A DNA stretch of 22,864 nt from JANQUM01 sp047630355. Lineage in GTDB: Bacteria > Bacteroidota > Bacteroidia > Cytophagales > Spirosomataceae. The notes under the pieces were generated by a model. It was not told the DNA's origin, did not search any database, and worked only from the letters and a program-made list of their open reading frames with translations. Position 1 is the stretch's first letter. Each line of letters starts with the position of its first letter. Made by a program: the position numbers and the translations under genes. The stretch is taken from NCBI GenBank assembly GCA_047630355.1, contig JBLHXN010000054.1, positions 1 to 22,864 of the forward strand. The letters are read 5' to 3'. Below are positions 22,338 to 22,864 of this stretch, in pieces.

Positions 22338-22864
22338 CTACAAAAAGTCCACTACACTTTCGAGTTTTACACCCCGAGAACCTTTTACTAAAACGACTGA
22401 ATCAGTAAGTTTTTTATCGTTTAGCCAAAGGTGCAATGAGAATTTTTCGTTGAAATAATACGCTTGCGGTAAGTACTTTAAAGCAGCACTTATGTGATTT
22501 CCAAACAAGACAACAGTGGAAAACTTTCCTTTTTTCACCAATTCTCCAAGAGCTTCGTGTTCAGCTTCTGTGGCGTCGCCGAGTTCAAACATATCGCCCA
22601 AGATGACGACTTTTTGCTTGTCTGTTTCGAGATTGATGAAGTTTTGGATGGACGCCTCCATGGAAGAAGGATTGGCATTATAAGCATCCATGTACAGCGT
22701 ATTTGTTCCCTTTTCAACAATTTGCGAGCGATTATTATCAGGATTGTATTCCGAAATAGCAGCTAAGCAGTCTTCCGAAGAAACCTCAAAATATCGCCCG
22801 ACTGCGAAAGCAGTCTGCATATTCTCAAAGTTGTATTTCCCAGATAAATGAGTCCCGATAGCTA
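22338..22864 (-). CDS. murF: UDP-N-acetylmuramoyl-tripeptide--D-Ala-D-Ala ligase, C-terminal part
   Basis: The gene runs off the window end, so only about the last 175 residues are present. The fragment opens in the central domain with IGTHLSGKYNFENMQTAFAV, the HLxGxYN block typical of Mur ligases. The C-terminal domain follows with MDAYNANPSSMEASIQNFIN (the MurF-type DAYNANP signature), VVILGDMFELGDATEAEHEA and VLVKGSRGVKLESVV. MurF adds D-Ala-D-Ala to the UDP-MurNAc-tripeptide in cytoplasmic peptidoglycan precursor synthesis. The DAYNANP and KGSRG motifs distinguish it from MurC, MurD and MurE. An ATG at 22820 is internal and not the start. It ends 88 nt before panD on the same strand. Confidence 0.95.
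   Translation of the reverse strand, partial: AIGTHLSGKYNFENMQTAFAVGRYFEVSSEDCLAAISEYNPDNNRSQIVEKGTNTLYMDAYNANPSSMEASIQNFINLETDKQKVVILGDMFELGDATEAEHEALGELVKKGKFSTVVLFGNHISAALKYLPQAYYFNEKFSLHLWLNDKKLTDSVVLVKGSRGVKLESVVDFL

Overview
The window looks like chromosomal DNA of a Bacteroidota member, most likely order Cytophagales. This rests on a DUF5686 / carboxypeptidase-regulatory outer-membrane protein, a two-component-like ABC exporter, a DUF3467 protein, GxxExxY and HepT/MntA accessory genes, LytTR regulation, few Shine-Dalgarno sites, and -7 boxes of the Bacteroidota form TAnnTTTG. The genus cannot be fixed from the sequence alone. No rRNA, tRNA, CRISPR array, transposase or phage gene was seen.

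Layout. 1-1798: the 3' end of a membrane protein, an orphan DUF433 antitoxin-like gene, and a convergent flavin amine oxidase whose stop codon lies in an imperfect palindrome. 1877-5772: a DUF5686 outer-membrane protein and a CPA1-type cation/proton antiporter. 5890-7527: an ExbB/TolQ-ExbD proton-channel pair split by a GxxExxY (PD-(D/E)XK-like) gene that is bracketed by inverted, degenerate 9-10 nt repeat arrays. 7511-8153 (-): a HepT/MntA toxin-antitoxin pair whose toxin gene overlaps the exbD stop region. 8196-12833 (-): a LytTR response regulator, a lipoprotein gene with an apparent one-base frame break at its start codon, a secreted nucleoside hydrolase with unusual metal-motif spacing, a DUF3467 protein and ffh (SRP54). 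13082-13459 (-): a small secreted protein with a recognisable promoter and terminator. 13838-15561 (+): an ABC ATPase/permease pair, followed by a small barrel-like exported protein. 16049-17134 (-): an E1-like MoeB/ThiF adenylyltransferase fused to a rhodanese domain. 17253-20005 (+): a gamma-glutamyltransferase lipoprotein and a GT2 glycosyltransferase. 19997-22864 (-): the order murF (partial), panD, UPF0104/flippase-like protein, PlsC-like acyltransferase.

Most of the window is ordinary housekeeping and envelope biology. The part most worth attention is 6567-8153, where two accessory modules (the GxxExxY gene with flanking repeats, and HepT/MntA) sit in and directly against an ExbB-ExbD operon that has no TonB gene here. 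Other points of interest are the long inverted repeat in the presumed ffh leader, the broken lipoprotein start, and several tail-to-tail gene pairs whose ends overlap.
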